DNA from: Pyrus communis
Taxonomy: Eukaryota > Streptophyta > Magnoliopsida > Rosales > Rosaceae
Length of the DNA stretch: 64,000 nt
Assembly (NCBI RefSeq): GCF_963583255.1
Contig: NC_084813.1
Location: forward strand, 13,502,001-13,566,000
Reading direction: 5' to 3'
Positions within the stretch are counted from its first letter, which is position 1; each line of letters begins with the position of its first letter. Position numbers and translations under genes: made by a program. Shown in pieces: positions 1 through 12,337 of the stretch. The notes beneath the pieces were generated by a model. The model was not told where the DNA came from. It saw only the letters and a program-made list of their open reading frames with translations, and did not search any database.

Positions 1-837
1 AGTTGAGCATTCAAGTCACTGATCTCTTGGTGATCGGTCTCAAGCTACTGAGCAGTGGGGTGCAAAGACATCTGATCCCTTAAAAAAGGCAAGTTCAGAC
101 TCTAACTCTTTAATTTTATCCATAACTGAGCAAGACTCTGCTACCATGGCTACCGCTATGTCCCTAGCAGCCTTGGCGTCAGCCTACTCCATACGAGTAT
201 ACACGGCTGCTAAGATCACAGATTTCTGCATCATAGCAAGTGGGACCCCTTTGCAATTGAGCCTTACATCTCCCAAAGAGACTGGAGTCTACAAATTTGC
301 TTATGCCATCAAAAAACTTGGCACATACTTTTGTGTCTTCAAGCAGATCGGGCTTCGACAACGCATGGATCTCGGAAAACTCCCCTGAGGCTAGTTTGAT
401 AGGCTGATTGCAGCTGCTTGTGTGGGCAGATGCCTCATTCTTAATAGGATGGGCTAACCATAACACCGCCTTGGCAGTGGAATCACCATCCTCACTCTTC
501 GTTGTTGCATGCACCTCCAGAATTAAATCGAACTTGGGCACGGAATGTTACCTCGGAATAAACCCAAGCATAACGGGCACAACAAAATTCCTTCGCTGCG
601 CAATCCTGTCAGCAACAGTTTGAGCAATACTTGGAGTAGCAAGCTTTACAAACTTAAATCCAGCAGCCTCTTTCTTCCCCTTTGAAGAAGTCAAGTCAAT
701 CACGAGCCTCCCAGCAAGGGTCACGAGCAGCAGAGGAAGTCTTCGACTTTTTCTCCACCGACTGCTCTTGTGCAAGTGACAAAGATCTATTTCTCCCACC
801 TTCGCTTGCAACAGGCTCCACAGTGGCGACCATATAA
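1..837 (-). pseudogene. Decayed retroelement-associated coiled-coil ORF, continuing past the left edge
   Basis: On the minus strand, a start near 833 is followed by coding-like blocks in changing frames. The best block is 541 down to 179, beginning MPKFDLILEVHATT. After a frame change near 180, a Lys/Glu-rich stretch (VMDKIKELESEL) reads on toward base 1. At least three frameshifts or stops separate the blocks, so no product is expected. The composition (helical, charged, with no enzyme motif) resembles extra or gag-like ORFs that recur in plant Gypsy elements. That assignment is from memory of the style, not from a catalytic motif. The LTR-like sequence further right fits a large, broken LTR element. 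Confidence 0.45.
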
Positions 838-2780
838 GACAAACTCATCACCCTTGATCCTCCTTATCTTTTCTAACGAAGGTAGCCCATCTTTCTCCCT
901 ACAAAGAAGACTGAGCAGCTAACGCTAATTATGATATTTAGCAATGATCTCCAAAGCAATGTGCACATTCTTCATGTCTAGAGAAGTCTTAGGAGTTGAA
1001 CCGAATTCCAAATCTACATAAACATAGAAGGACAACTTAGAAGGGAACTCAACAAAAGTATAAAGTAGCTTAAAGACTAAGCAACTTAACTACCATTGAT
1101 GAAAGCAGTCGGAACGCGTAGCCTAGGCGAGGAGCCAGATTCCCATTCTCTGCTAATCTCTAGGGTCTTTCTAGACTAGTCATAATCCCCTTTGCTTGAG
1201 TGATCGAAGAGCCTATGGCGGGTCCTCAGCTGCCAAACATTATCTATGTGGCCTATGTCAAAGAACTACCAAACTCGTTGGCAGTCAGGTCCAAGTCAAA
1301 AGAACATGCTCAAGCTATGAAACCCCACCATCACATGGACCACATTCGGAGAGCCCTAAGTAGGAGGTCACTTCATTAAACAGATTACCTGTAGGAAGAA
1401 TCGAGGCATATGAAAGGTGAACCCCAACACGAAGTAGTAGGGGTGAAACTTAATAACTTTCCTAGAGCCACACGATTCACGGTTGCTACCAATCTTGACT
1501 CATTTCATGTGAACCCTAGATGGAATTGCGTGCTTAAACGTCTCGAGGAAGTCTTTGAATTGCTCATCGGAACCTACCTTGACATAAGCAGCCTTGAAGT
1601 AGCCTAGCTTACTTGCAGATCCACCCTGGCAATACAACGATGGAATAAAATCATCATTTTTATGGCTCAAGGAAGACATGTTCGAAAATCCAACAACAAG
1701 AAAAAAATGTCAAAAGGCTGCTCGAAAAAAAAAGGGAAAAATCCCATGGAGCAGTATGTTAGGTCGTAACCCAGCTGGCTACCCCACGAACCCAGCACAC
1801 CAGCCCAAAGCATGACCTTGCATTCCAGACCGTGTTTTCTTCTCGACCCAATAGGCAGAAGGTCTGCCACCTCCTATCACCTTCGCGGCCCAACGGCCTT
1901 ATGGCCTAATTCACATAGAGGAAAGGTTGGCACCCGCACGCCTCCCATTCTCTCCTACATTTATCAATGCTGCACGGGCCCAAGCCCAGTAGCCCAAGAC
2001 CTAAGTTAAGTAGCGCAGGAGCCCAAGCCCAGTGTCGGCCTTCCTCCTCCGCGCCTAGGCTAACGTGCTGAGCTGACTCAGCTGCGTTAGCCCTAGTAGT
2101 GCACCAAGCCAACCCAGTTGCTACGGTAGCACAGCAGAGCAGGGGTTCACTTTTTGCCACCTCCTCAACCCTCGTTAAGCCAAAATTTGAGCCCCAAGGC
2201 TCCCAAAAATCAAGAAGAACGAGAAAATTAACATTTTCTTACCTTGGAGAAGAAGAAAAGCAACATAACACAATTCTTTGCACGGGCAAGCAAAGAAGAC
2301 TGCTAAGGGAAGAGGAACCAATATCCTCTAGCTTTCTCTCTTTCTTGCGGGATTTTAATTGCACTCCAAATTTATTTAACCCCTTTGATTGACGCAGACT
2401 TAAATAGGTTTTTGTGGCAATTATATTCCCTTTCCTAGAAGAATTTAAATTCCAAATTAAAGAGGGAATCTACATCAAATCGAGCAAAAAATAATCCCAA
2501 AAATCATGGAGCTGATGCGTGGATTATTTCCCAAGAAAGAGAAGACTGCCCCTATTAAATGAGTAGGGAGCAACTTACTCACCACGCGCCGCTGAGGTAG
2601 AACAGGCAGAGATCAATAACTGCTTAAGGCACCTTTGCCTGTAGAAAAAGTTAAAGGTATTTATGATAGAATAATCCCTTATTCTTATCCTAAATACATT
2701 CATAATCAGAGAAGACCTCTTTCAAGTAAGTTATCCTAATTCCATTTATTTAGGATATTTACCTATTTTTTCTAAGATAT
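838..2780. other. Retroelement-derived spacer, no intact gene
   Basis: No ORF here shows a recognisable domain. The stretch 1800-2150 is GC-rich and has many CCCAAGCCC-type repeats, as seen in 5' leaders and LTRs of Gypsy elements. 2390-2780 is AT-rich. I see no clean LTR boundary or TSD, so I only call it probable interior or LTR sequence of the element whose ORF occupies 1-837. Confidence 0.3.
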
Positions 2781-3060
2781 TTATTTGCACAAATATCTTA
2801 GAATATTCCACCCAAAATACCACCTAGGGCCGGCCCACTTCCTCCTTCTGTCCTATAAATACTTCATTTATCTACAAAATTCTGTAAGCTTTAGCTACCC
2901 GGCTTTTTGCTTCCGACAAGCACTCAAAGACATTCTTTATAAAATTCTAACTTTGGTTTTGGAGATTCTTTGGCCAAAGCCCTCCCATTCGTCGTGGGCG
3001 CGTGAGGCTTTTAGCCGTAATCTTAAATGTTATTATTTTGCAGGTGCAGATTCATCAATC
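2781..3060 (+). repeat. LTR-like segment with TATA box
   Basis: CCTATAAATAC near 2854 looks like a core promoter. It is followed by about 200 bases rich in short C/T tracts, then a GC-rich block (GTGGGCGCGTGAGG near 2995). This order is typical of the R-U5 part of a plant Gypsy LTR. No matching second LTR or TSD was found, so this is a remnant call. The ORF covering 2785-3303 has no protein signature. Confidence 0.35.
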
Positions 3061-3079
3061 ATGGAAATACGAAAATTTG

Positions 3080-3625
3080 CATCCATAAGAAGCATGCAGA
3101 GTTGGACCATAGCTACCAAACCTAGACAAAATAAGCCTCCCTCCCACAGTGAGGTATTACTATTACCCTTCTCTCCCTTCATTTTATTTGTATCTTGTAA
3201 TTGGGTATTTATTTGTATTTATGCGTTTCAAACTTTTCTTCTTTTTTTTATTGTAGTCGAGATGAAAGAAAATGATTTAGTGATTGGATCCGGGCAAAGA
3301 TGAAACAAGATAAGTGTGAAAAAGAAAAAAAAAAAAGAGAAGAAGAAGAAGAATTTATTGAAATATGAAAATCAGTGTGAAGTTTTGTTAATTAAACTTA
3401 TTATGAATATTATGGGATTATCTTACGATTTTCCTTTTATAATTTTGGCTGACAGTGGAAGATGAACTATTCAATATGCAATAAATTCATACATGTATTG
3501 TTATTTCAACTTTAAATTTTTCTTGATTTGTGATTTCTGTTTTTTATAGATGGAGATAAAATTTTGATGATTCTGGGACAAAGTTGAGATGAAGAGGATT
3601 CATCCGGCTGGAGCTTTGCAAAAAC
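3080..3625 (+). repeat. Dispersed repeat, copy A (uninterrupted)
   Basis: From GCATGCAGAGTTGGA near 3092 to GGATTCATCCGGCTGG near 3597, this closely matches 12290-13119. Shared blocks include the segment around GAAAATCAGTGTGA and the segment around AATTTTGGCTGACAGTGG. Copy A lacks the two insertions seen in copy B and so gives their empty-site reference. I cannot assign the parent family; it may be an untranslated part of an LTR element. Confidence 0.75.
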
Positions 3626-4129
3626 CCGATGCCACGTGAAAATTTGACAAAAACAATTAAGTCACTTAAATTATTTACTAACCTTCCGCGCTCACATGTG
3701 TGCGAAATACTTTTTTGAAATCATGACGCGTTACGCACGACTTACACATTTTAGATGCATTTGTATGCGTGGATTGCTTCAAATTTTCTGTTATTTCTTT
3801 ATTTTCTTTCTTTGTGAGTCAAATTAGAAACGTAAAAGAAAAGTGATCATCATCTCTAATAATACAAGCATGAATTTAAAATTTACTGAAGTTGAGGGAG
3901 AATATTTGTGAATTAATTGAAACCGTGTTCGTGGAATACCTGGTGGGACGAAATTTGAAGCGAAGGAAAAACAATATCTTAACTATTTATAACAATATAT
4001 TTAAGAAGAGACGCATTCCTAACACTATTCATGTTCTTTTTGTCTAGAATCTGTAAAAAGAATGAAAGAAAAAAAAATAAACAAAAAACAAAAAAAAAGA
4101 TCCTTATAACTTAGTTGTAACTAAAAGCT
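3626..4129. other. AT-rich spacer
   Basis: No gene or recognisable element is seen. There are A-rich runs at 4065-4100. Confidence 0.5.
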
Positions 4130-4138
4130 AAATAAAAA

Positions 4139-5332
4139 TGGTAAATTATATAAAACTATCTCAACTATTGGACCAATTACAGTTTCATACCCCATCTTTA
4201 AAAAATGTCAATGTCATACCTCATCTTACTAATTTGTTACAATTTCATACATTCCGTCAGTTGGTCTGTCAATCTTCCGTTAAATAAATGCGTGGCTTAA
4301 CACGTGGCCCTCTTTCTATTAAAAAATTAATAAAATATTTAAAACTAAAAAAATAAATCTTTTTTTTTGCAGGAGGAACCCACCCCTTATCCCCCTCACA
4401 CCTTTCTTCCCATCCACCTGTGTCCCCTCCCCCCAAATCTCTGCAACCTTCAACCCCCCACCCTTAAGCAATCTCTGCAACCTTCAACTCTCAACCCCTT
4501 CATCAAACCTTAGAACTTCAAATTCTTTTGACGACTTCCCAACACCTAAATGCTTGCAGATCGGCAAATGTTCTTAGCTCCCTCCACCACCAAAGTTCCT
4601 ACCTGTAGCCATCCCTGCACAAACCCGTCTCTGCAACCTAGCTACAGCCACCCACCGACGACCTGCACAACCCCTGCTAAGCTGCTATCTCGGAGAAAAA
4701 TTTGCACTCCTTTCGAAAAGACTGCAGACCCACGCCCTCAACCTGTTTGCGCTCCTCTGTGTCACAACCTATTCATGTGGGGCACTTTTTTTTCTTTTTC
4801 TTTTTTTTCCTTTTTTTTTTTTTTTTTTTTGAAATAGGCGAATTCAAAATTTAGGGTTAGTGTTTGGGTGGAATTGGGGTATTTACAGGGATTAATTTGG
4901 TGAGGGTGATGGGTATGTAGGAGGAGGGGGAAGGGGAGGAACGCCATGGGAAGAAGGTGGAGATGGAGGAAGAGAGGGTGGCGGGGAGGGGGGGTATTTG
5001 GTTTTGGCGTTGAAGGTAGGTTGGGTGGAACACAGGTAGATGGGGAAGAAAGAGTGAGGGAGATAAGGGGTGGGTCCCTCATTCACAAAAAAAAAAAAAA
5101 AAAAAAAAGAGAAGACCATTTTTTAGTTTTTAATATTTTATTAATTTTTTAATAGAAAGTGGGCCACGTGTTAAGCCACGTCACTATTTAACAGAAGATT
5201 GACAGACAAACTGACGGAAGATATGAAATTTTAACAAATTCGTAAGATGAGGTATGACATTGACATTTTTTAAAGATGGGGTATGAAACCGTTACTAGTT
5301 TAATAGTTGAGGTCGTTTTATGTAATTTACCC
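4139..5332. mobile_element. Mutator-like non-autonomous element (long-TIR MULE)
   Basis: The ends are inverted copies: the left starts TGGTAAATTATATAAAAC, and the right end read on the minus strand starts GGGTAAATTACATAAAAC. Inverted similarity extends about 300 bases inward and includes the GGAACCCACCCCTTATCC block near 4374 and its partner near 5075. A perfect 9-bp direct repeat AAATAAAAA flanks it (4130-4138 and 5333-5341), the duplication size typical of Mutator-like elements. The centre (about 4450-5020) is C/T-rich on the left and G-rich on the right, with a long T-run at 4811-4830 and an A-run at 5088-5108. No transposase is encoded, and ORFs across it are low-complexity. Confidence 0.88.
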
Positions 5333-6439
5333 AAATAAAAAGTATTATAAGAATCCAAGAACTTTAATTGACCTTGATACAATTGACAGTAAAAACATAT
5401 CTTTAACTCATATCGTTCTGCCCTGCTGGAAATTTCATGAGTTTGGTTAAAAATACTAGCACTTTTTGTAATTGAATTGCATTAAAAGTTGAAATAGTGA
5501 ATTAAACATTACAATTCGATGAAAGCAAAATATCTTTGTACATAGCATTTCTTATGAAGATTCCTTCATGACCGTGTATTTCTCATTTCTTCACCAAGGC
5601 TTTTGTTGTAGACTCTGAAACTCCTCTTGATAAAGCCACGTACAATTGTTTGTTACTGAATGCGTGGTATGCAGATGAATGCCAACATTTGGTATTGATT
5701 GCCCTTGTGTTTTATTTATCGTTAGGGCAAAACTCAATTTCACTGGTAACTGTTTGCTCATATTTCGAACAGGAATCTAACACTTTATGTAGTCTTTAAA
5801 GTAATTCTTGGTAAAAACACTATAGTTCCAGCAAATTGTCCAGATAAGATAAGCTTCATGGCCAGCTAGTCTTGTACCATTGCATAACCCCATCTTTTGA
5901 TCAATATTTCCCAAAAGCATTATCACCTTTTTTTTTTTTTTAAACTGATAAGTGGGCATTCCACCAAGTGAGATTAAATTCAAGAATTCTTGTTGATACA
6001 AATTTCTCACGTCGTCCTCAACTGACTCGAAAAAGTATAAAATGTGTTCAGAACCAGAAATTTATCGATGATCATTTTATTGAGTTTGTCAGCTCCTCAT
6101 TTTTTGGAGTGATTTTTTTTATCAAACACTTTTTGGAGTTATAATCACTCTTTCTAGCAAGTATCTTGCATCACATCCATGACATTCCAAATCGGGGAAA
6201 ATTTCATTAACCAATTGGACAATGGATTCTTCACCATCCATGGTATGACCATAGATGATGGTAATTGCACCATGTCATCTATCACAATTTCTATTCCTCA
6301 TTACTGACATAAAGTAAGAACTCTGAAAAATCTTGATTATTGATGGATCTCATGTTTTGCCTTAGGCGAATGATTTCATGTGTTGAAACCAAATTTTTGC
6401 ACCGCTGCGGATAATGGAGACACAAACTCAAGCAATCTG

Positions 6440-6970
6440 TAAAATAGAGAACAATCATGAGCAAGCCTAAGACTGGGGGGAGGAGGTGTATGTGTCGGCC
6501 AAATGCTCTCCGACGATCAAGTTAGTAAGCAGTTTTAGACTCAAGCAGTGGGCAAGAGAACTAGAGTATTAAGATTGCGTTACCAAAGACGAACCTTAGA
6601 CGGGTGTAGTAATACCATTGGGAGAAAGACATTTTTAGGATATAATTTTCGTTCTAAGCCAGGAGAATCCTAGATGATATCTAGAAATAGTTATTGCATC
6701 CTCTTAGGAGTTATAATTACTTGTGTTGCACACCAATTCCTAGATTATAATCCAAGATTTATAAGGATCTGATTGAGTCCATATTCATATTAGATCGCGT
6801 ATCTTGTGGAGCTATCATGTTCATCTAGCGGAGTCGCTTAGACTTCACCTATTACCCCAGAATAGGGTGATGGTGGCATTGCTGCTATGCCTTGTCCAGC
6901 TCCGCTCGAAGCTGTTGAGTCCATGATCAGACTTATAAGGTAACTATAACAAGATCAGCTTACTTCAGCC
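6440..6970. mobile_element. Unclassified insertion in the Helitron helicase
   Basis: Helicase homology on the minus strand is lost between about 6990 (just after the DFQQVLP block) and 6430 (just before the LRQNMRS block). The intervening roughly 530 bases contain no helicase-like reading, are less AT-rich and have no ORF. I could not fix its ends or a TSD, so the class is open (small solo LTR or TRIM-like). Confidence 0.45.
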
Positions 6971-9662
6971 TTGGAAGATCATTGTCCCACAACATGTCCT
7001 TAAAATGAAGCATTAATCATACTTGCTTGCATCAATTTAGACCTTGTTCCTTTTGGAACAACTGGAAGAACTTGTTGAAAATCTCCTCCAAAAATTATGA
7101 CTTTTCCTCCATATGGTAGGTCAACACCTATTATTGAATGTTCGACCAAGAGATTCAAATGCAAACTGGTATGCCATTGGTGCTTCATCACAAATAATAG
7201 CCGATGTTCTTCTTATCAATTCTGCCAAATTTGACTAGATACTAATAGAGCACATGGAAGATGCATTTGGATTGAGGAGAATTTTAAATCTAGAGTGTGT
7301 TATCCTTCCACCTGGCAATATGGTTGCTACAATTCTAGATGTTGTCGTTGCCAATATAATATGACCATTGCTCCTTAAGGTTGCTAACAACACACGATAT
7401 AAATATGTCTTTCCCGTCCCTCTGGGACCATCCATAAAAAATATTGGCACTTTCTCGATGTTCAATAGAAGATATAATCGAGTCATACGCTGCCATTTGG
7501 TCTTCATTTAGATTATGTACCATATTGAGGTCTGCTTTAAAGATGTCAAGAAACTTCATCTTGTATTATCCTTGGAAGTGTCTTGTCTCTAACACAATCT
7601 GGTGTTATTTGTAATAGATTGTAATTAGATGCAAACTTACTATATTGCACTAATAGCCCATTCAAGTCTTGCAAAAGGTTGTTCAACATAGAAGTATTAT
7701 TTGTGATACTTGAAATAGAATAATCCTACCATAAATGAATGAAATTCATCTCACAATCTTCTTACTCCATACGGCTCATTGTAAACAAGATGGTAACAAA
7801 CAACCTTCGTAAAGCCAATGACATTTGAATGTTAGAGGCCTCATGAAGACATTGTTTGATACTATCATCATCTTATAGAAAACCTTGTTGTTCCACTGCC
7901 TCCTTAAATGTGGGTTATACGATGTCATTGACTGTTCTTAAATTTTCAAATGATATTGGTCCTCTAACATGATTTAGAAGGATGTATAAGTAGAAATTTT
8001 CAACCTCATTTAGCGAGGCTGCATATATCTGGCCAATAAATTTATAGTTATTCATCCACTCACTCCAAAGTTTCTCTCTTTGACTCCATCTAAATTGTTC
8101 AGGGAACTCCCTGAAGTATCTTCGTGCTTCAACGCAAGTGGTATTCTTGGTAAAAATCTTTGTCAACATAGTCATCAAGTTTGTGTCATTTGCCAAAATA
8201 TTTGCTGCTCTTTGGTGAGGGTAAAAATGAATAGTTTGTCTTTCAGGAACATGAATTTGTAATCATTCCATCGATGGATAAAGTCGATAGTTAGAAATTT
8301 AAATATTCTTCATACAGCTTTAGGTGTACAAATCCATTTTGCATCAACAAACTGCTTTATTTCATCTTGAGTAGGTTTAGGATGGACTTCAAAAGCTACT
8401 CTGTTGGGACCTTTACAAACATATTTGTACAGATACTTAACACTCTCAACATTAATATGACAATCATATCTAAAGGGTAGCCATGAGTCATACGGAATGA
8501 CGCACTGATTATCCACCATTATACGTGTATTATGATCGAATGGGATTGGATCATGATTTTCTCTTCTACAATAGACTGGGTAAGAATCATTTTCTTAAAC
8601 TGTACTTGGTGCATATCGCTTAGGATACTTTCGTTTACAGCTACCACATTTCATATAGGGTGATCGTGAATTCTGTATTCCACATGGAGCATGTTTCATA
8701 TGCCTTAACAACATTATACAATTTAGGCTCTTCATTTGGATTTGGTATTTGAGCCCCTACCATCCAGTCATAATCATCTAGACTATTAAGCTTATCATTT
8801 TCTTCTAACATGAGAAGCAAGTAAACATAGGGGAGACCGCACTTTCGAAACTCAATGACATATAAATATGCAAGAACTCTGCCTAAAACACGTATTTTTT
8901 TATTTTTTTATTTGTTATAACATCATTCATCAACTCTTCGAATTTTGCACGAAAAACCCTTGTAAGCAAATTTGGTCGATCTTTTGGTTCTTGGCCGGCT
9001 AGTAGCTCATCACTTATTTCTTCCCAAGTTGGGTTACATGTCATTGTTAGGAAATATATGGTCTTCCATATTTTGAACCAAAGTCATTGCATTTTGATAC
9101 CTTTGATACATGTCACGGGGATTGCCAAAAAAGATGATGGTAATATAGTCCTACGACGACTGATGTTTCATGTATTTGTTTTGTTTTAAGTTATTAATAC
9201 GTCTGATTATGTTTGTTTTGTCAGAACTCATTAATAAGTCTCATTTAATCTGACGAAACATGAACATGAAGCACATATGTTATTGTTATAAACTGATAAG
9301 CTTCATACCTGCATTATTTTATCCTGCAATTAATGATTTTTGTAATCCTCGATAAAATTCAGATCAAATTTTGTGTTGATTTTCATGCATCCATCTAAGC
9401 TCTTGTGATTCGATCTTTACGTAGTTATTAACTACATATTGCTGCAACAGGCGGCCACCACGAAGTAGAAGCAATTTGTCTTGTTGACGTATCTAATGAT
9501 AAAATTCGTTGTTCAACACAATATAATGTAAAAAAATTAGTACTATATTGATTGAGATGAAGGTCTTAGGTTACCTGAAGAACATACGAATAATAGTCAC
9601 AACATGTCACTTTTCTGTGGTCTTTATTTTGAGTATTCACATCCCATCCATACGTTCCATAA

Positions 9663-9974
9663 GGTACCGTTTGGTACGTGGGACGGAACGGAACAAAGTG
9701 GGACAAGGCGTTCCGTCCCACGTTTGGTGCGACTAAAACGGGTGGAACAAGCTGTTCCACGGAACGAGTTTTGGGTGAATTTTTGTTCCACCTCACCCCC
9801 CTGAAACGACTTGTTCCACATCCGTGGAACACAAAATTATAACCTCTCCGTCTCCTTCTTCTTCCTCCTTGTTTCCATCCGAGGGCATATTTGCTCCCGC
9901 TCCGTTCCGTTCCTTCCTGTCCCGTCCCGTCCCATCCCGTTCCGTCCCGTCCCGTCTGCATACCAAACGATACC
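9663..9974. mobile_element. Tourist-like (PIF/Harbinger) MITE
   Basis: The termini are inverted: GGTACCGTTTGGTACG on the left, and the right end read on the minus strand is GGTATCGTTTGGTATG. A TAA trinucleotide flanks each side (9660-9662 and 9975-9977), the preferred target of PIF/Harbinger elements. It is 312 bp long, and the right third is a run of TCCCGTCCCG-type repeats. It sits between two conserved parts of the Helitron N-terminal coding region, so it inserted after the Helitron. ORFs spanning it are artefacts of the repeats. Confidence 0.85.
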
Positions 9975-10540
9975 TAAAGTAACAACAATGGATATTGTAA
10001 AGGTCAAAGTAGCCAACACAATCTTTGATACTCTTAAGTTAACCATCTATAGTTAGCACAACAATATCCCGACCTCTAATGTTTTCTAATCATTCACCAC
10101 CTACTGTGGTTGCAAGAACCTAAGATGCAGACAATAAACAATTTTGTCTTTGATTTGCAAGATGCTCCTTGATAATCAATCTGCAATTTTCCAAATCTTA
10201 ACATGGCGCAAGGTGGTGAAATGTTTGCATAAATGGATTATATTTGATTCAAGACTCGTAGAATTTTTTTCAACCACATCTCTGTTTAGTGCTTTCACTT
10301 TCTTTCATCCGATTGTCTATTTCATGAGCTGTGTCATATATATACATTTGTAGGAATCTCGATCTATTATCTCCAATAGGCAAAAGACTTCCAATCTTAT
10401 GATATATGGAACCTTCAGTACGAAATGTGTTCTGCGTATGCAACCCAAGTGGCTTCCATTATTTGGGAAGTAGTCGTGAAGTGGTTTGTTTGGGTGGTGG
10501 AATATTGATGTACGATTGAGATGGTGGGACAAGGGGCTTA

Positions 10541-11626
10541 TAATTGGAGGAAGTCAGTGCACAAGTCCTCACTTGACTAGTTTATAATCTAACAATATTT
10601 TCAATTGTCCTTTTTCATGATGCCAACTTAACTTATGCTTTATGTAACTTCGTTGAATTGCCCATTTCTCGTTGTCAAGTAGCACATTGGATTTCCATTA
10701 AACAAAGAAGACTCGTCAGTCAATGGTGATTATGTTTTGTAAATGGCAAGTTAAGTGTCATCATTAGGAGAGAATGTAAGAGATTGATTTTGCAAAGAAA
10801 TGTTTTTTTTTTTTAAGGGCTTCTGATTATGTTTAAAATAAATTTAAGAATGTCTTTCAATCTTACAAACGTTTTTTTTTAAAGAAACACATATTCCGTG
10901 CTTGTTAAAGAAGTACTTTTTCATGTTTTTGGATGTTTAATAAAAATTTCTTCATGTTTATAGTACGAGCAAAAAATGCTTCCTACAAAACTATTCCCTA
11001 ACGATTGATTACCCACAACTAGAATGTGATTATCACATTGTATCCTTGTAGATAGAGTTTCTGTTCTTGCGTTTTGCTTGATGCCGTAAATTATAATAGT
11101 AGGGAACCAAAGTACCTTTTAAAATAAATAAAATAAAATATAGAGTCGATTGTTCAAATTAAAAATTCAAATGCTCAACAACTCAAATAATATTGTTATT
11201 AATAGTTACATTAATAATAAGATAGCCTATTCACACACTCATCTTACCTCTCACATATTTTGTGATTTTTTGTCGTTAATATTTTTTAATTCATTTTTTG
11301 TCATTAAAAGAAACGTAAAAATAGGCTTGTGAATAACACTACCCAATAATATTAGTGAAGTGTATTGTAAAGATGGCGAACTTGATTATTTGGTCAATGA
11401 TCAATATACGAAATTCAAACCCTCTCGAGTCTTTAGGGAAAATAATAAGAAACCTACCAAGCCAATACACGAAGAAAATAAAAAAAAAAGTGAGAGGCGT
11501 TTTCTCAGTTGGTACGTTTGAATGGTCTGACGGACTTGACCCTAGACTAGATTGGAAATTCACTTTACTTTCTTATGAGTTTCCTGGAAAATTTTGGGAT
11601 CGGATGCAAAAGACAATTGAAAAACC

Positions 11627-11663
<37 letters not shown>

Positions 11664-12289
11664 TTATTTTGAAGCAGGCATTTCTGTCAATGCAGAGGCT
11701 GTTTGAATATGAATCCCAAACTTTTATATTTATACATTTCGCATTTACACCCATTTTATTAAATCCTGATCAATCTATTAATCTACCTCATACGTCAAAT
11801 TTGACACCTATGCACTTGATTAATTCCAACTTATCACTCATACTTCTAAAAGGAAAAGAAAAATTAAAAATTAAAAATTAAAAATTAAAACGAACAATTA
11901 AAAACACATATTAGCCACCCATCACACCCCATTGTAGCAACCCCAAAACCCTATTTCAATTTCGAGTCCGGTTCCAATATGATCCAATTAAATCAAAGAA
12001 GAAAACATTGGGTTATTGTTTCAAATTGTGGATGAAATTCTCAACGTGACAAACTGTTCAAAGGAATTGTGTGAGACATCTCATATTGACGTGTTAGTTG
12101 ATACAATTGGAAATTGAGAAGTCCATAGAGTTTACTGAAAAATTGAACAAAAATGACCAAGGACTCATTGGTTTCTGTTCCTAGTTACATTGCTTGTCGT
12201 GGTGGGGGTGGCGTGGGGTAGCCTACGGTGGGGGGAGGGGTGGGTCGTAGCTGCCTGCTAGGGTTGTTGGTGGTGTTGTGTAGTGAGAA
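10541..12289. other. AT-rich spacer
   Basis: No gene, domain or clear transposon end is seen. It contains a T-run at 11630-11662, short AAATT repeats near 11865-11890 and a strongly G-rich patch at 12196-12250. Confidence 0.5.
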
Positions 12290-12337
12290 GGATGCAGAGT
12301 TGGAGTATAGCGATCAAAACTAGACAACAAATAAGCC

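Larger units (their letters stand above)
5560..10540 (-). pseudogene. Helitron Rep-helicase (RepHel), decayed and interrupted
   Basis: Read on the minus strand, the segments follow the order of plant Helitron proteins. The Helitron-like N domain is near 10455-10320 (GSIYHKIGSLLPIGDNRS, in a different frame from the long ORF there). RGGRLLQQYVV lies near 9455-9420, GNPRDMYQRYQ near 9130-9095, and IFLTMTCNPTWEEI near 9050-9010. The HUH-site region is near 8850, and the tyrosine region KYLYKYVCKG near 8430. A linker LLNHVRGP lies near 7965, PIF1 Walker A GPRGTGKTYLY near 7425, Walker B-like IIFGGDFQQVLPVVP near 7085, LRQNMRSINNQ near 6360, GLCNGTRL near 5875, and motif VI QLYVALSRGVSESTTKALV near 5640. 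Helitron proteins nick DNA and unwind it for rolling-circle transposition. This copy has many stops and frameshifts, both histidines of the HUH site read as tyrosine, a MITE at 9663-9974 and a second insertion near 6440-6970. An 82-bp intron-like gap (9493-9574, GT..AG) joins two conserved blocks. The TC and CTRR ends were not identified. Confidence 0.88.

Noticed and set aside
1812..2392. ORFs on both strands in the GC-rich block
   Set aside because: No shared motif with any family, overlapping in opposite frames, within retroelement-derived sequence.
4762..5152. Proline- or glycine-rich ORFs on both strands
   Set aside because: Low-complexity translation of the purine/pyrimidine core of the MULE, ending in homopolymer runs.
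9566..10056. Overlapping ORFs rich in Gly/Arg/Thr or Pro/Ser repeats
   Set aside because: They come from TCCCGTCCCG repeats in the Tourist-like MITE; the real homology here is the Helitron in other frames.
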